Shown here: positions 1-9,321 of the stretch, piece after piece
How the letters are laid out: the number at the start of each line of letters is the position of its first letter
How positions within the stretch are numbered: position 1 is the stretch's first letter
Assembly: GCA_900547225.1 (NCBI GenBank)
Contig: URFW01000001.1
Coordinates: forward strand, 149,532 to 213,531
Direction of reading: 5' to 3'
Source of the DNA: an uncultured Mycoplasmatota bacterium
GTDB taxonomy: Bacteria > Bacillota_I > Bacilli_A > RF39 > UBA660
DNA length: 64,000 bases
Notes under the pieces: generated by a model
Database searches by the model: none
What the model saw: only the letters and a program-made list of their open reading frames with translations
Told to the model about the DNA's origin: nothing
Translations under genes and position numbers: made by a program

Positions 1-747
1 TATACTTATATGAGTGATTTAAAATACTTAGGTAAAATAACTAGTAAAAGTTTATATGATGATTATTTAGATATGATAAATAATAGCAGTGTATCCCTTG
101 TTTTATCAGGAAATATAGATTTTGATAATCCTATAATAGATATAATAACAAGTAAAATAAAGAAAAATAAAAAGTTTGATGTTAAACTTCTAATTGATAA
201 TGATAATGAAAAGGAAGAAAATAAAGTTATAACAGAAGATTTTTTTGGCACTCAAAACATAATAAACTATGTTTTATATTTAAAAAACTTAACAGATTTC
301 GAAAGAAATTATGTTGCGCCTTTATATAGAATTATTTTAGGTGGCGGTGTATCATCAAGGTTATTTTCTATAATAAGAGAAGAAAATAAACTAGCATATT
401 ATTCATTTGCAAGATATGAAAAAGATGATTCTTTAATGTATATAATAATGGGAATTGAAAAAGAAAACTTTGATAAGGCATATAAACTTACTAACAAAAT
501 TATAGGAGAAATGAAAAATTTAAGTGAAGAAGAAGTAGAACACGCTAAAAAAAGTTACATAACTTTATACGAGGAATCACAAGATAAAATTACAAATATT
601 ATAGGAAGCTATAACAAGCTAAATTTATTTGGTATTAAAAGTACTAGTGAATTAATAGAAAATATAAACAAAGTAACAAAAGAAGATATAGAAAAATTTG
701 CTTCTAAAGTTTATCCACATATATGTTACTTTTTAAAAGGAGAATAA
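1..747 (+). CDS. yfmF: M16 peptidase-like protein, YfmF-type (5' end missing)
   Basis: The reading frame is open from base 1, so the N-terminal part lies outside the window; about 248 residues remain. They match the C-terminal half of the M16 (insulinase/pitrilysin) fold: a GGGVSSRLF segment near residue 115 followed by REENKLAYY, the typical ligand-loop region of the second M16 domain. The next gene is the HxxEH-bearing partner, 4 bp downstream. The pair fits the YfmF/YfmH proteins associated with 5-aminopentanol modification of elongation factor P in Bacillus (family knowledge). In that pair YfmF is the member without the zinc motif; this cannot be checked here because that region is missing. 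Confidence 0.75.
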   Translation, partial: YTYMSDLKYLGKITSKSLYDDYLDMINNSSVSLVLSGNIDFDNPIIDIITSKIKKNKKFDVKLLIDNDNEKEENKVITEDFFGTQNIINYVLYLKNLTDFERNYVAPLYRIILGGGVSSRLFSIIREENKLAYYSFARYEKDDSLMYIIMGIEKENFDKAYKLTNKIIGEMKNLSEEEVEHAKKSYITLYEESQDKITNIIGSYNKLNLFGIKSTSELIENINKVTKEDIEKFASKVYPHICYFLKGE

Positions 748-751
748 AGTT

Positions 752-2032
752 ATGGAAAAAATAATAATGAAGAAAATAGATGAAGTAATTTATCATGAAG
801 AGTTAGAAAACGGACTTAACGTATACATTTATAAAAAAAATGGTTTTGCAAAAAAAGGTGCTTTTTTCGTAACTCATTATGGTTCTTCTAATAATGAATT
901 TGTACCAACCTGCGAAAAAGAGATGGTGAGTTTTCCAAAGGGAATAGCACACTTTTTAGAGCATAAATTATTTGAATCAAGTGATAATGAAGGGGTATTT
1001 GAAAAGTTTAAGAAGTTTGGAGCGGACGTTAATGCTTTTACAAATCACTTAATTACAAACTATTATTTTTCTTGTACTGATAATTTTTATCCTTGCCTTG
1101 AAGAATTAGTTAACTTTGTTTTATCTCCTTATTTTACTGATGAAAACGTAGAAAAAGAAAAACCAATAATTAATGAAGAGATAAATATGACTAGTGATAA
1201 CGTTGATAGGTATATTTTTGAAGAGATGTTTAATATGACGTTAAATACTAATCCAAATAAGTATAGAACGATAGGAGATAAGAAAAGTATTTCTAAAATA
1301 ACTAAAGATGATTTATATAGATGCTATAATACCTTTTATAATCCATCTAATATGGTTTTGGTTTTATATGGCAATATTGATCCAACAAAAACTATTTCCT
1401 TAATAAAGGGCATAATGAAAAGTAAAGGGTTTAATAAATCTTCTGATATAAAAATTAAGGAGTATGATGAAGATGTTAAAGTATGCGAAGAATATAAAGA
1501 AGTTAAGAAAAACGTTGTTATTCCAAAAGTTGGTATTTGTTATAAAATAAAGGTTCCAAAACTTACTGGAGTAGAGTCACATAAGAGATTATTATTCTTA
1601 GATATGCTTTTGGACATGAAATTCGGCTTTTCGGTTGCATTTGAGAAAAACTTAATTAAAGATGGTATTATAAAGACAGGACTAGATATGAATTATTCTT
1701 GTTTTGATGATGTTATTTTACTTATGTTTTCATCTGATACAGATAAGAAGGATTTGTTTATTGAAAAAATAGACGAAAAATTAAGAGAAAACTTATTTGA
1801 TGAAAAATTGTTTGAATTAAATAAAAAGGTTCTTACAACAAATCTTGTTAGATTATTTGAAAGCCCATCTAACGTTGCATCTATGATATATAACTATATA
1901 ATTAAGCACGGAGAAATTATAGAAAATGCTTATGATATTTATAAAAATTATGACTTTGATGAGTTTAAGCATGAGTTTAACACTTTAAACTTTGATAATA
2001 AATCAGTTTTATATGTTACCAAAAAGGAGTGA
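752..2032 (+). CDS. yfmH: M16 zinc peptidase-like protein YfmH
   Basis: The 426-residue protein has the inverted zinc motif of M16 peptidases, HFLEH, near residue 68, and the downstream EEINM segment near residue 141 that supplies the third zinc ligand. Length fits a two-domain M16 protein. The start is chosen at ATG 752 because AAGGAG lies 8-10 bases upstream; an in-frame ATG six codons later is less well placed. It follows the YfmF-like gene by 4 bp and precedes an ABC ATPase by 4 bp, so all are probably co-transcribed. By family knowledge it is implicated in EF-P modification; a role in peptide processing is also possible. Confidence 0.8.
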   Translation: MEKIIMKKIDEVIYHEELENGLNVYIYKKNGFAKKGAFFVTHYGSSNNEFVPTCEKEMVSFPKGIAHFLEHKLFESSDNEGVFEKFKKFGADVNAFTNHLITNYYFSCTDNFYPCLEELVNFVLSPYFTDENVEKEKPIINEEINMTSDNVDRYIFEEMFNMTLNTNPNKYRTIGDKKSISKITKDDLYRCYNTFYNPSNMVLVLYGNIDPTKTISLIKGIMKSKGFNKSSDIKIKEYDEDVKVCEEYKEVKKNVVIPKVGICYKIKVPKLTGVESHKRLLFLDMLLDMKFGFSVAFEKNLIKDGIIKTGLDMNYSCFDDVILLMFSSDTDKKDLFIEKIDEKLRENLFDEKLFELNKKVLTTNLVRLFESPSNVASMIYNYIIKHGEIIENAYDIYKNYDFDEFKHEFNTLNFDNKSVLYVTKKE

Positions 2033-2036
2033 TAGT

Positions 2037-2936
2037 ATGCTAAAGGTAAAAAACGTAACTAAGTATTATGGAAATTTTAAGGCAGTAGATAATATTTCTT
2101 TTGAAGTTAAGAAAGGAGAAATATTTGGACTTTTAGGAGTTAATGGGGCTGGGAAAACAACAACTTTTAGAATGATTATGAATTTAATTAGTCCATCTAG
2201 TGGGTCCATTAGTTTTAACAATAAAAAAATAGATTATGACGTAACAGATAAAATAGGCTTTTTAACAGAAGAAAGAAGCTTACTTACTAAACTAACGGTA
2301 AAAGAACAGATGCTTTATTATGGAGCTTTAAAATCATTAGATGAAAAAACCATTTTAGAAAGGTTAGATAAACTTCTTAAAAAGTTTGAAATAGAAGATT
2401 ATAAAGATAGAAAAATAAATACATTATCAAAAGGTAATCAGCAGAAAGTTCAGTTTATATCTGCAATTATAAATGAACCAGAACTTTTAATATTAGATGA
2501 GCCATTTTCTGGACTAGATCCACTTAATATAGAACTTTTTAAAAACGTTATATTAGAGTTAAAAGATAAAGGAACATCAATTATATTTTCATCACACAGA
2601 ATGGATCACGTTGAGCTTTTTTGTGAAAAATTACTTATACTAGTTAAAGGTAAAACCGTCTTAGAAGGATATTTAAAAGATATAAAAAAAGATTATAAAA
2701 TAAAAAAAGTAATAATAGAAGGTGACGTAAAAAAAAGTGAACTAGAAAAAATAGATGGAGTTTTAAAGGTTAACAAAACATCTTTTAAATACGAGGTAGA
2801 AATAAAAGATGAGAAATATTTTAAAAACATATTTAATTATATAAAAACAAAGAATAACATAACTAAATTTGTGCTTGAAGATGCTAGTTTAGAAGAAATA
2901 TTTATAGCAAAAGTAGGTGAAGTATATGGAAAATAA
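2037..2936 (+). CDS. ABC transporter ATP-binding protein (NatA-like)
   Basis: Single nucleotide-binding domain of about 299 residues. Walker A GVNGAGKTT, signature LSKGNQQK and Walker B LLILDEPFSGLDP are all intact, followed by a C-terminal extension of about 80 residues like that of NatA/YhaQ ATPases (DUF4162). The start at 2037 follows AAGGAGTGATAGT; an upstream in-frame start at 1992 would run back inside yfmH and is rejected. The gene overlaps the permease start by 11 bp, so the two are translationally coupled. It powers export or extrusion by the next protein; the substrate (sodium, a drug or a peptide) cannot be read from sequence. Confidence 0.88.
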   Translation: MLKVKNVTKYYGNFKAVDNISFEVKKGEIFGLLGVNGAGKTTTFRMIMNLISPSSGSISFNNKKIDYDVTDKIGFLTEERSLLTKLTVKEQMLYYGALKSLDEKTILERLDKLLKKFEIEDYKDRKINTLSKGNQQKVQFISAIINEPELLILDEPFSGLDPLNIELFKNVILELKDKGTSIIFSSHRMDHVELFCEKLLILVKGKTVLEGYLKDIKKDYKIKKVIIEGDVKKSELEKIDGVLKVNKTSFKYEVEIKDEKYFKNIFNYIKTKNNITKFVLEDASLEEIFIAKVGEVYGK

Positions 2937-4248
2937 GTTTATATTTTTAACTAAGCATAGTCTTAAGAAAAACATAAAAAGTAAATGGTTTAAGATTGTT
3001 AATGTAATTGTTATGCTAGTTATAGTAGCACTTGTTAACATAGATGGTATTGTTACGTTTTTTGGAGGAGACTTTAGTGGTGATGTAAAGATAAACGTTA
3101 TAGATAACACAGGTTATTATAATGTGATAGAGAAAAACTTAAAAAACGTTGGTAAGTATTTAAATGATTCAAAAGTCATCATAAAAAAGGTAAATGATTT
3201 AAATAAAGAAAAGAAAAAACTAAAGGGTAAAAAAGATATTTTATTAGTTATAAAAGAAGATAAAGGTAATTTCTTTAATGCAGAGTTTATAACGGATTCT
3301 TATGTTGATACATTAAAGTATCAAGCAATTAAAGCATCTTTAAATAGTGCAAAAGAGATAATTGCAATAAATAATTCAAATATAGATAAAGATGAACTTG
3401 CCAAAATATCAAAAGAAGTTACCATAAAAAGAACCTTCGTTGATAAAGAAAAAAGTAAGGATGAAGAATCTTCAAGATCTCTTCTTTCCGTACTTTCATT
3501 AATAATTGTGCTTCCTTGTTTTATGTTAATAATGTTTTTAGTTCAAATGATAGGAGCAGAAATAAACGAAGAAAAATCAACTCGCGGTATGGAAATAATA
3601 ATAGGCAATGTATCTGCTAAAGCACATTTCTTCTCTAAGGTATTAGCAAGTAATTTATTTGTTTTATTTCAAGGTTTTCTTCTTTTAATGTATTCTGGTA
3701 TTGGTCTTATTGTAAGAAAACTAACTAGCAAAAGTAGTGGTTCATTTTCTGCTTTAAAGGATGCAGCATCAACACTTGATTTAACAGGTGCGGTAGACTT
3801 AATAAAAAATAGTGGAATAATAAATAAGTTAGGTTATATAATCCCACTTATAATAATTTTAATAATACTTAGTTTTTTAGCTTACTCTCTTTTAGCGGGC
3901 ATATTAGCATCAATGACAACTAATATGGAAAATTATCAGCAACTTCAAACACCACTTATGATAATAAGTGTAATAGGATATTACTTAATAATTTTATCTA
4001 CAGCATTTCCTGGTTCTACATTTATAAAAGTTATGGCAATGATTCCTTTAATATCGGTATCTCTTGCGCCTAGTCTTTTACTTTCTGGAGAAATAGGTGT
4101 TGGTGTTGTAATAATTGGAATAATACTTTTAATACTTTTAAATTATTTATTAGTAAAATATGGTCTTAAGGTTTATAAGGTTGGAATACTAAATTATTCT
4201 GAAAGCGGTTTATGGAAGAAAATTTTTAAGGCTGTTAAAGAAAAATAA
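2926..4248 (+). CDS. ABC-2 type permease (NatB/YhaP-like)
   Basis: About 440 residues. A first membrane helix near residues 22-45 is followed by an extracellular region of about 150 residues, then five or six further helices in the second half. The segment EINEEKSTRGMEI just after the second helix is typical of NatB/YhaP permeases. ATG 2926 follows AGGTGA with 5 bases of spacing; GTG 2917 is an alternative. It is the membrane partner of the preceding ATPase. The next 91 bases hold an imperfect terminator hairpin. Confidence 0.85.
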   Translation: MENKFIFLTKHSLKKNIKSKWFKIVNVIVMLVIVALVNIDGIVTFFGGDFSGDVKINVIDNTGYYNVIEKNLKNVGKYLNDSKVIIKKVNDLNKEKKKLKGKKDILLVIKEDKGNFFNAEFITDSYVDTLKYQAIKASLNSAKEIIAINNSNIDKDELAKISKEVTIKRTFVDKEKSKDEESSRSLLSVLSLIIVLPCFMLIMFLVQMIGAEINEEKSTRGMEIIIGNVSAKAHFFSKVLASNLFVLFQGFLLLMYSGIGLIVRKLTSKSSGSFSALKDAASTLDLTGAVDLIKNSGIINKLGYIIPLIIILIILSFLAYSLLAGILASMTTNMENYQQLQTPLMIISVIGYYLIILSTAFPGSTFIKVMAMIPLISVSLAPSLLLSGEIGVGVVIIGIILLILLNYLLVKYGLKVYKVGILNYSESGLWKKIFKAVKEK

Positions 4249-4256
4249 ATAAAATT

Positions 4257-4298
4257 AAGCATTTGTCAAAATATAAGTGTTTTGCAATTGCTTTTTTT
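4257..4298 (+). terminator. Imperfect intrinsic terminator after the ABC exporter
   Basis: AAGCATTTG at 4257 can pair with CAATTGCTT ending near 4293, leaving one mismatch, and is followed by a T run. It separates the exporter operon from the ABC-F gene. Confidence 0.5.
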
Positions 4299-4339
4299 AA
4301 TTTTCTTTAGTAAACTTAAATAAGTAGTGGGAGGTAATT

Positions 4340-5923
4340 ATGTTACAAGTAAATAATTTAAGCCTAACCTTTGGAAAAAGAACCTTATTTAAAGATGTAA
4401 ATTTAAAGTTTACACCCGGTAACTGTTACGGCGTAATAGGCGCTAACGGAGCAGGTAAATCAACCTTCTTAAAGGTTTTATCTGGTGACATAGATTCAAC
4501 AAAAGGGGATGTTGTTTTAACTGATAATGAACGTATGTCTGTATTAAAACAAGATCATAATGCCTATGATAGTAAAGACGTTATTGAAACTGTTATAATG
4601 GGAAATCAAAAACTATATAGCATAATGAAAGAAAAAGAAGAAATATATTCAAAACCAGACTTTAATGATGCTGACGGATTAAGGGTTGGAGAACTTGAAG
4701 CAGAATTTGCCGAAATGGATGGATGGCAAGCCGAAAGTGATGCTGAAATATTACTTGCGGGTATTGGTCTTGATAGGGCGTTTTTCTATGATAAGATGGG
4801 AAATTTATCTGGAGAAGATAAGGTAAAGGTACTTCTTGCACAAAGTCTTTTTGGTAATCCGGATATCCTTATTTTAGATGAGCCTACAAACTACTTAGAC
4901 ATAAATGCAAAAATTTGGTTAGAAAACTTTTTGTTAGATTTTAAAAACACGGTAATAGTAGTATCACATGACAGGCACTTTTTAAATAAAGTATGTACCC
5001 ATATTTTAGATATAGATTATGGAAAGATAAAAATGTATGTTGGTAACTATGATTTTTGGCTTGAATCTAGTGAACTAATTCAAAAACAAATGAGAGACTC
5101 TAATAAGAAAAAAGAAGATAAAATAAAAGAATTACAAGAATTTATTAGACGTTTTAGTGCAAATGCTTCTAAATCTAAGCAGGCAACCTCAAGGAAAAAA
5201 TTACTAGAAAAAATAGAATTAGATGATATAGCACAATCATCAAGAAAATATCCATATATTAATTTTGATATAGATAGACCACTTGGACGTGATGTATTAG
5301 AACTTAAGGGAATTTCTAAGATGATAGATGGACAAGTCGTTTTAAAGAACCTTAATTTAACAATAAATAACACTGATAAAGTTGCTTTTGTAGGTAGAAA
5401 TGAGCTTGCTAAAACAACGTTATTTAAAATAATAACAGGAGAGGAAAAACCTGATTCTGGAACCGTCCGTTGGGGTACTACAACAAGTTTTTCATATTTT
5501 CCTAAGGATCATGATAAATATTTTAAGGAAGATGTTAACTTAGTTGATTTTTTAAGACCATATTCTAAAGAACAAGAAGAAGCTTTCTTAAGAGGTTTTT
5601 TAGGTAGAATGTTATTTTCGGGTGAAGAAGCATTAAAGAAAGTATCTGTTCTATCAGGTGGTGAAAAGGTAAGACTTATGTTTTCACGTATGATGCTTAG
5701 GTGTGCTAACGTAATAATATTAGATGAACCAACTAACCATTTGGATATAGAATCAATTACATCTTTAAATAAAGGAATGAAAAACTTTAAGGGTGTATGT
5801 TTGTTTTCTTCATATGACTATGAACTTATAAATAGTGTAGCAAACAGAATAATTGAGTTTAAAGAAGACGGAAAATACATAGATAAAATGACAACTTATG
5901 ATGATTATTTAAATAGAAATTAG
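4340..5923 (+). CDS. ABC-F family ATPase (YkpA/YbiT-like)
   Basis: Soluble protein of 527 residues with two ATP-binding cassettes and no membrane helix, the ABC-F layout. Cassette 1 has Walker A GANGAGKST, signature LSGEDK and LDEPTNYLD; cassette 2 has signature LSGGEK and LDEPTNHLD. The linker, residues about 245-305, is charged and probably coiled coil. ABC-F proteins act on the ribosome, either in general translation or in antibiotic protection; this one resembles the housekeeping YkpA/YbiT branch (inference). The second Walker A reads GRNELAKTT, with Ala in place of the usual Gly before Lys. GGGAGG is well placed before ATG 4340. Confidence 0.87.
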   Translation: MLQVNNLSLTFGKRTLFKDVNLKFTPGNCYGVIGANGAGKSTFLKVLSGDIDSTKGDVVLTDNERMSVLKQDHNAYDSKDVIETVIMGNQKLYSIMKEKEEIYSKPDFNDADGLRVGELEAEFAEMDGWQAESDAEILLAGIGLDRAFFYDKMGNLSGEDKVKVLLAQSLFGNPDILILDEPTNYLDINAKIWLENFLLDFKNTVIVVSHDRHFLNKVCTHILDIDYGKIKMYVGNYDFWLESSELIQKQMRDSNKKKEDKIKELQEFIRRFSANASKSKQATSRKKLLEKIELDDIAQSSRKYPYINFDIDRPLGRDVLELKGISKMIDGQVVLKNLNLTINNTDKVAFVGRNELAKTTLFKIITGEEKPDSGTVRWGTTTSFSYFPKDHDKYFKEDVNLVDFLRPYSKEQEEAFLRGFLGRMLFSGEEALKKVSVLSGGEKVRLMFSRMMLRCANVIILDEPTNHLDIESITSLNKGMKNFKGVCLFSSYDYELINSVANRIIEFKEDGKYIDKMTTYDDYLNRN

Positions 5924-5938
5924 TAAGAAGGTATAAAG

Positions 5939-7195
5939 ATGAAAAATAAAAAAGGGTTTACGCTGATAGAATTACTAGCGGTAATAGTAGTACTTGCAAT
6001 AATAATTATAATTGCAACCATAAATGTTAATAAGCAGATAAATAAAACTAGAAAAAAAGCTAACGACATAAACAAAAAGATGATTATAAAAGCTTACAAA
6101 TTATGTTCAGCTCAGGAGTTAGATTTAAGTAAGTGTGATAGCATACCCAAATTAGTATCAAATGGATATTTAGATGAATTTAATGATCCATATAACAGTA
6201 AGGAAAATGAAATTAATAACGCATATACCCTTATAGTGAAAGATGATATCGCAAAGGTTATATATAATGGTGACGGAGTACAACAAGTATATGAAATTCC
6301 TCCTACTCAGTATTTTTCATGGTGTAATGAAGATAATGGTAAACATTCCTGTGCTGATGGACTTTCAAACGAAGGAAAAAGTTGGCTTCAGAAGCATGAT
6401 GATATTTTAACTTTCCCTGATACAATAAAAACAATAAAAAATTGTGAAAGTAGTGAAAAAAATTGTTCTAATTTCTCTGATGTTCAAATTGATGCGCTAA
6501 TAGTAACTAGTAACGTTAGTATTAATGCGACGTTTAAGAATACTAAAATAGGTGTAATTAAAGTAGATGGTGGTAACCTTGGAAGTTCAATATTTCAAAA
6601 TACAACCATAAATAATTTAATAGTAGGTAATACTGGTAATATGAATATTGGGCAATCAACTTTTAGTGGCTCTAAAATACAAAATTTTAAAATTGAAAAT
6701 GGAACGTTTAATTGGTATAGTTTTACAGGTAGTATTATAGATACATTAACGGTAGGAAAGGGTGTTACGTCACTTGGAAATGATACTTTTGAGGGTGCTA
6801 AAATAAACAAATTAATAATAAAAGCCAATAATTTAAATGGAAGTAGAGAACAGCCATTTAGAAATAGTAATACTCCTATTAACATTATAATAGATAAAGA
6901 TGTTACCAAATTAGGAAAAAATGTTATTGCTAACAATACAACATCTTATTGTAATTATGTTAGAATGATTCCGATAAAAAGTATTTTAATAAATGGAGAT
7001 AAAAAAAGATTTTCAAAAAGAGATTTATATAATTTTGGACTTAGGTGGGATCAGATTCCAAATGATATTGGTAATCCGATGGATGATAGTTATAGATTAA
7101 AACTAAGTAAGAGTAGTGACTTTGAAAGTTTGAATTGTTATAACTCGAGTAGTAAAAAATATCCTTTTCCATCATGGGTTGATATAATAGATTGA
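5939..7195 (+). CDS. Type IV pilin-like protein with BspA/LRR-like body
   Basis: The N-terminus is a textbook prepilin leader: a short basic stretch, then KKG|FTLIELL with Glu at position 5 of the mature protein, followed by about 20 hydrophobic residues. The rest (418 residues in all) is not a small pilin domain. Residues about 185-310 contain repeated short units with alternating hydrophobics such as IQNFKIENG, IDTLTVGKG and INKLIIKAN, resembling the BspA-type leucine-rich repeat or a beta-solenoid. Several Cys residues lie between 55 and 175. No pilin assembly genes are in the window. A membrane- or fibre-attached surface protein is likely; the function is unknown. Confidence 0.7.
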   Translation: MKNKKGFTLIELLAVIVVLAIIIIIATINVNKQINKTRKKANDINKKMIIKAYKLCSAQELDLSKCDSIPKLVSNGYLDEFNDPYNSKENEINNAYTLIVKDDIAKVIYNGDGVQQVYEIPPTQYFSWCNEDNGKHSCADGLSNEGKSWLQKHDDILTFPDTIKTIKNCESSEKNCSNFSDVQIDALIVTSNVSINATFKNTKIGVIKVDGGNLGSSIFQNTTINNLIVGNTGNMNIGQSTFSGSKIQNFKIENGTFNWYSFTGSIIDTLTVGKGVTSLGNDTFEGAKINKLIIKANNLNGSREQPFRNSNTPINIIIDKDVTKLGKNVIANNTTSYCNYVRMIPIKSILINGDKKRFSKRDLYNFGLRWDQIPNDIGNPMDDSYRLKLSKSSDFESLNCYNSSSKKYPFPSWVDIID

Positions 7196-7200
7196 TTTTA

Positions 7201-7270
7201 GCAAATAATTATTACGTGGTTTTCTTTTATTTAAAGGAAAAACTTCATGTTATAATTACTTGCTTTTTTT
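7201..7270 (+). terminator. Long-stem intrinsic terminator
   Basis: GCAAATAATTAT from 7201 pairs with ATAATTACTTGC ending at 7262, and inner ACGTGG/TTTTC segments pair with GAAAA/CTTCATGT. The long hairpin ends in a seven-T run at 7264-7270. Confidence 0.75.
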
Positions 7271-7287
7271 CATAAAATGATTATAAT
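7260..7287 (+). promoter_or_regulatory. Probable sigma-A promoter for the zinc-ribbon protein gene
   Basis: TTGCTT at 7260-7265 and TATAAT at 7282-7287 are 16 bp apart. The -35 box overlaps the end of the upstream terminator. Confidence 0.5.
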
Positions 7288-7332
7288 AGAGACAATTAAA
7301 AAGGGATTAAACTTTAAAAAGTGGGTGACATT

Positions 7333-8097
7333 ATGAAAAAAATATTAACTTTTATACCTCTTGGTGTTGGAATTAGTGCGGCTATTATATACATTCTTAA
7401 CATAATTCAATTTAAAATAATAAATAACGGAACTGCACTTTTACAAATACTTTCATCACTTAAAATATATTTGTTTATATCAATCGGGGGATTTGGTTTA
7501 TACTTTTTTATCAAGGTACTAGACTTACTTATAAATAAAAATAAAGTAGAAAATGAAGATTTTTCATCAAATGAATATGAACCATTTGAAAATAATAATA
7601 ATGCTAAAACCTTATCAAATGAAAATACTTTAAATAACATAAATAACGTTAATGATTTTAATAATGTAAATACACTTAATAACCAAAATAACTCAAACTC
7701 ATACGTTCCTAACTATGATTATGTTCCTATGTATCATGCTGAAGAAAAACAAGATAATATAAAGGAAATAAAGTTAGATAAAGAAGATGAAGATATTGAT
7801 TTAGGACCTTTATATAACAGCGAAGAAAATAATGTTGATAAAGAGGATAATTTTGCATCTTGTAAATACTGCACTTTTTGTGGTAATAAAATTAACGCTT
7901 ATGATTTATACTGCTCGCATTGCGGAAACAGACAAGATAAGAAAAAGATGAGTCCTTTATTAAAAAACATAATAAACGTTTTAGAAATAGTTATCTTACT
8001 TCTTATAATATACTTTTCATTAAACATGTTATTTGATTATAAGGAAAGTCGTGATCCATCTTTTAAATCGCCATTTAAAGTTAGTATGACAAAATAA
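7333..8097 (+). CDS. Membrane protein with zinc ribbon and Asn-rich linker
   Basis: About 254 residues. Two membrane helices lie at the N-terminus (about 5-25 and 40-62). A low-complexity linker, residues about 80-125, has many Asn. A C-terminal zinc ribbon (CTFCG, then CSHCG about 15 residues later) precedes a third helix near 220-238. Zinc-ribbon membrane proteins of this layout are common in Firmicutes but have no agreed role. ATG 7333 follows GGGTGAC with good spacing; GTG 7321 would use no ribosome binding site. It ends directly against a convergent gene with no terminator between. Confidence 0.7.
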   Translation: MKKILTFIPLGVGISAAIIYILNIIQFKIINNGTALLQILSSLKIYLFISIGGFGLYFFIKVLDLLINKNKVENEDFSSNEYEPFENNNNAKTLSNENTLNNINNVNDFNNVNTLNNQNNSNSYVPNYDYVPMYHAEEKQDNIKEIKLDKEDEDIDLGPLYNSEENNVDKEDNFASCKYCTFCGNKINAYDLYCSHCGNRQDKKKMSPLLKNIINVLEIVILLLIIYFSLNMLFDYKESRDPSFKSPFKVSMTK

Positions 8098-8493
8098 TTA
8101 TTTAAAACTTATTAGATTTTTATATTTAAAGTTAAGTGAGTTTATACCATGGTTTAGGTCATTTACAAACTTAACTTTTTTTCTTTTAAATATTTTTTTA
8201 TCATCATATGCGGTAAATAAATTTATATCACAAGCCTTAAAACTATTATTAAACAATTCAATACTATTACCATGAATAATAATTGTTGTACCATTTTCAA
8301 TAGCACTTATTATTCTTTTTTTATTTTTATTTATTTTTTCTTTTATATGGCTTAATTTATCACTTTTATAATTACCAAAATAATATGTATCATCCTTTTT
8401 AAAATATATGTTTTCATTTATTTTTATATTGCTAGCAAATGGCTTTATTATAAAATCATCGTCTAAAAATTCTTTTTCAATTATCTTTATCAC
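8098..8493 (-). CDS. Hypothetical protein, minus strand
   Basis: About 131 residues, basic and hydrophilic, no membrane helix and no family I recognise. It is one of only two minus-strand genes. The start is probably GTG at 8493, preceded by AAGGTG on the minus strand; GTG at 8502 is possible. Its stop codon touches the stop of the preceding + strand gene (TAATTA), so the two transcripts must run into each other. It could regulate or be silenced by that convergent gene, but nothing shows this directly. Confidence 0.55.
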   Translation of the reverse strand: MIKIIEKEFLDDDFIIKPFASNIKINENIYFKKDDTYYFGNYKSDKLSHIKEKINKNKKRIISAIENGTTIIIHGNSIELFNNSFKACDINLFTAYDDKKIFKRKKVKFVNDLNHGINSLNFKYKNLISFK

Positions 8494-8548
8494 ATTAATC
8501 ACCTTATTTTAGTTATGTTAATGTTTTTGATAATTTAAACATAAGTTC

Positions 8549-8577
8549 TTGAAAAAACACTTAAAATAAAGTAGAAT
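8549..8577 (+). promoter_or_regulatory. Sigma-A promoter for yebC
   Basis: TTGAAA at 8549-8554 and TAGAAT at 8572-8577 with a 17 bp spacer, 30 bp before the yebC start. Confidence 0.6.
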
Positions 8578-8606
8578 AGAAAGGTATAAAGATGAGGTGA
8601 AAAATT

Positions 8607-9320
8607 ATGGGAAGATTTCCAAATATAGCTGCTAGTAAAGCAAAGACAGGAGCTGCTAAGGCAAAGGTATATTCAAGCTATGCAAAAGAAATATATCAAG
8701 TAGCAAAACAAGGTGGTACTGATCCTAATGGTAACTTAAGTTTAAGACATTTAATTGAAAAAGCTAAAAAAGAACAAGTTCCAGCAGATGTAATTAAAAG
8801 AGCAATAGATAAGGTAAATAGTGGCGCAGATGAAAGTTATACATCAGTTAGGTATGAAGGTTTTGCATCTGGTGGTGCAACCGTTATGGTTGATTGTTTA
8901 ACGGATAACGTAAATAGAACGGTAAGTTTAGTTAGAAATGCATTTACAAAATCGAAAGGTAAGATGGGAGTTTCGGGATGCGTATCTCATATGTATGAGC
9001 ATTTATCAGTTGTAATCGTAAAAGATATGACTGAAGATGAAGCTTTAGAAGCACTATTAATGGGCGAAGTAGATGCTAAAGAAATAGAAGCAGAAGACGG
9101 TAATGTAAGTATATATGGCGATCCATCAGATTTATATAAAATAAAAGATGCTATAACAAACGCTAAAAATGATGCAGAATTTATAGTAGATGAAGTAACT
9201 TATCTTCCTAGCGAAACAGTTACATTAGATGGAGAAGATAAGGAAAACTTTGATAAATTACTTAATATGTTGGACGACGTTGAAGATGTTCAAAAAGTAT
9301 ATCATAATGTTAATTTGTAA
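8607..9320 (+). CDS. yebC: YebC/PmpR family protein (YeeI-like)
   Basis: 237 residues, full length for the family. It starts MGRFPNIAASKAKT and carries the conserved VRYEGF, VDCLTDNVNRT and KMGVSGCVSHM segments and a C-terminal VQKVYHNV. It matches the shorter-headed YeeI branch found in Bacilli. Members were long called transcriptional regulators; more recent work on the YeeI/YebC2 branch points to a ribosome-associated role in relieving stalling at proline-rich stretches (family knowledge). GATGAGGTG precedes ATG 8607. It is monocistronic, with its own promoter and the serine T-box promoter immediately after. Confidence 0.9.
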   Translation: MGRFPNIAASKAKTGAAKAKVYSSYAKEIYQVAKQGGTDPNGNLSLRHLIEKAKKEQVPADVIKRAIDKVNSGADESYTSVRYEGFASGGATVMVDCLTDNVNRTVSLVRNAFTKSKGKMGVSGCVSHMYEHLSVVIVKDMTEDEALEALLMGEVDAKEIEAEDGNVSIYGDPSDLYKIKDAITNAKNDAEFIVDEVTYLPSETVTLDGEDKENFDKLLNMLDDVEDVQKVYHNVNL

Positions 9321-9321
9321 T

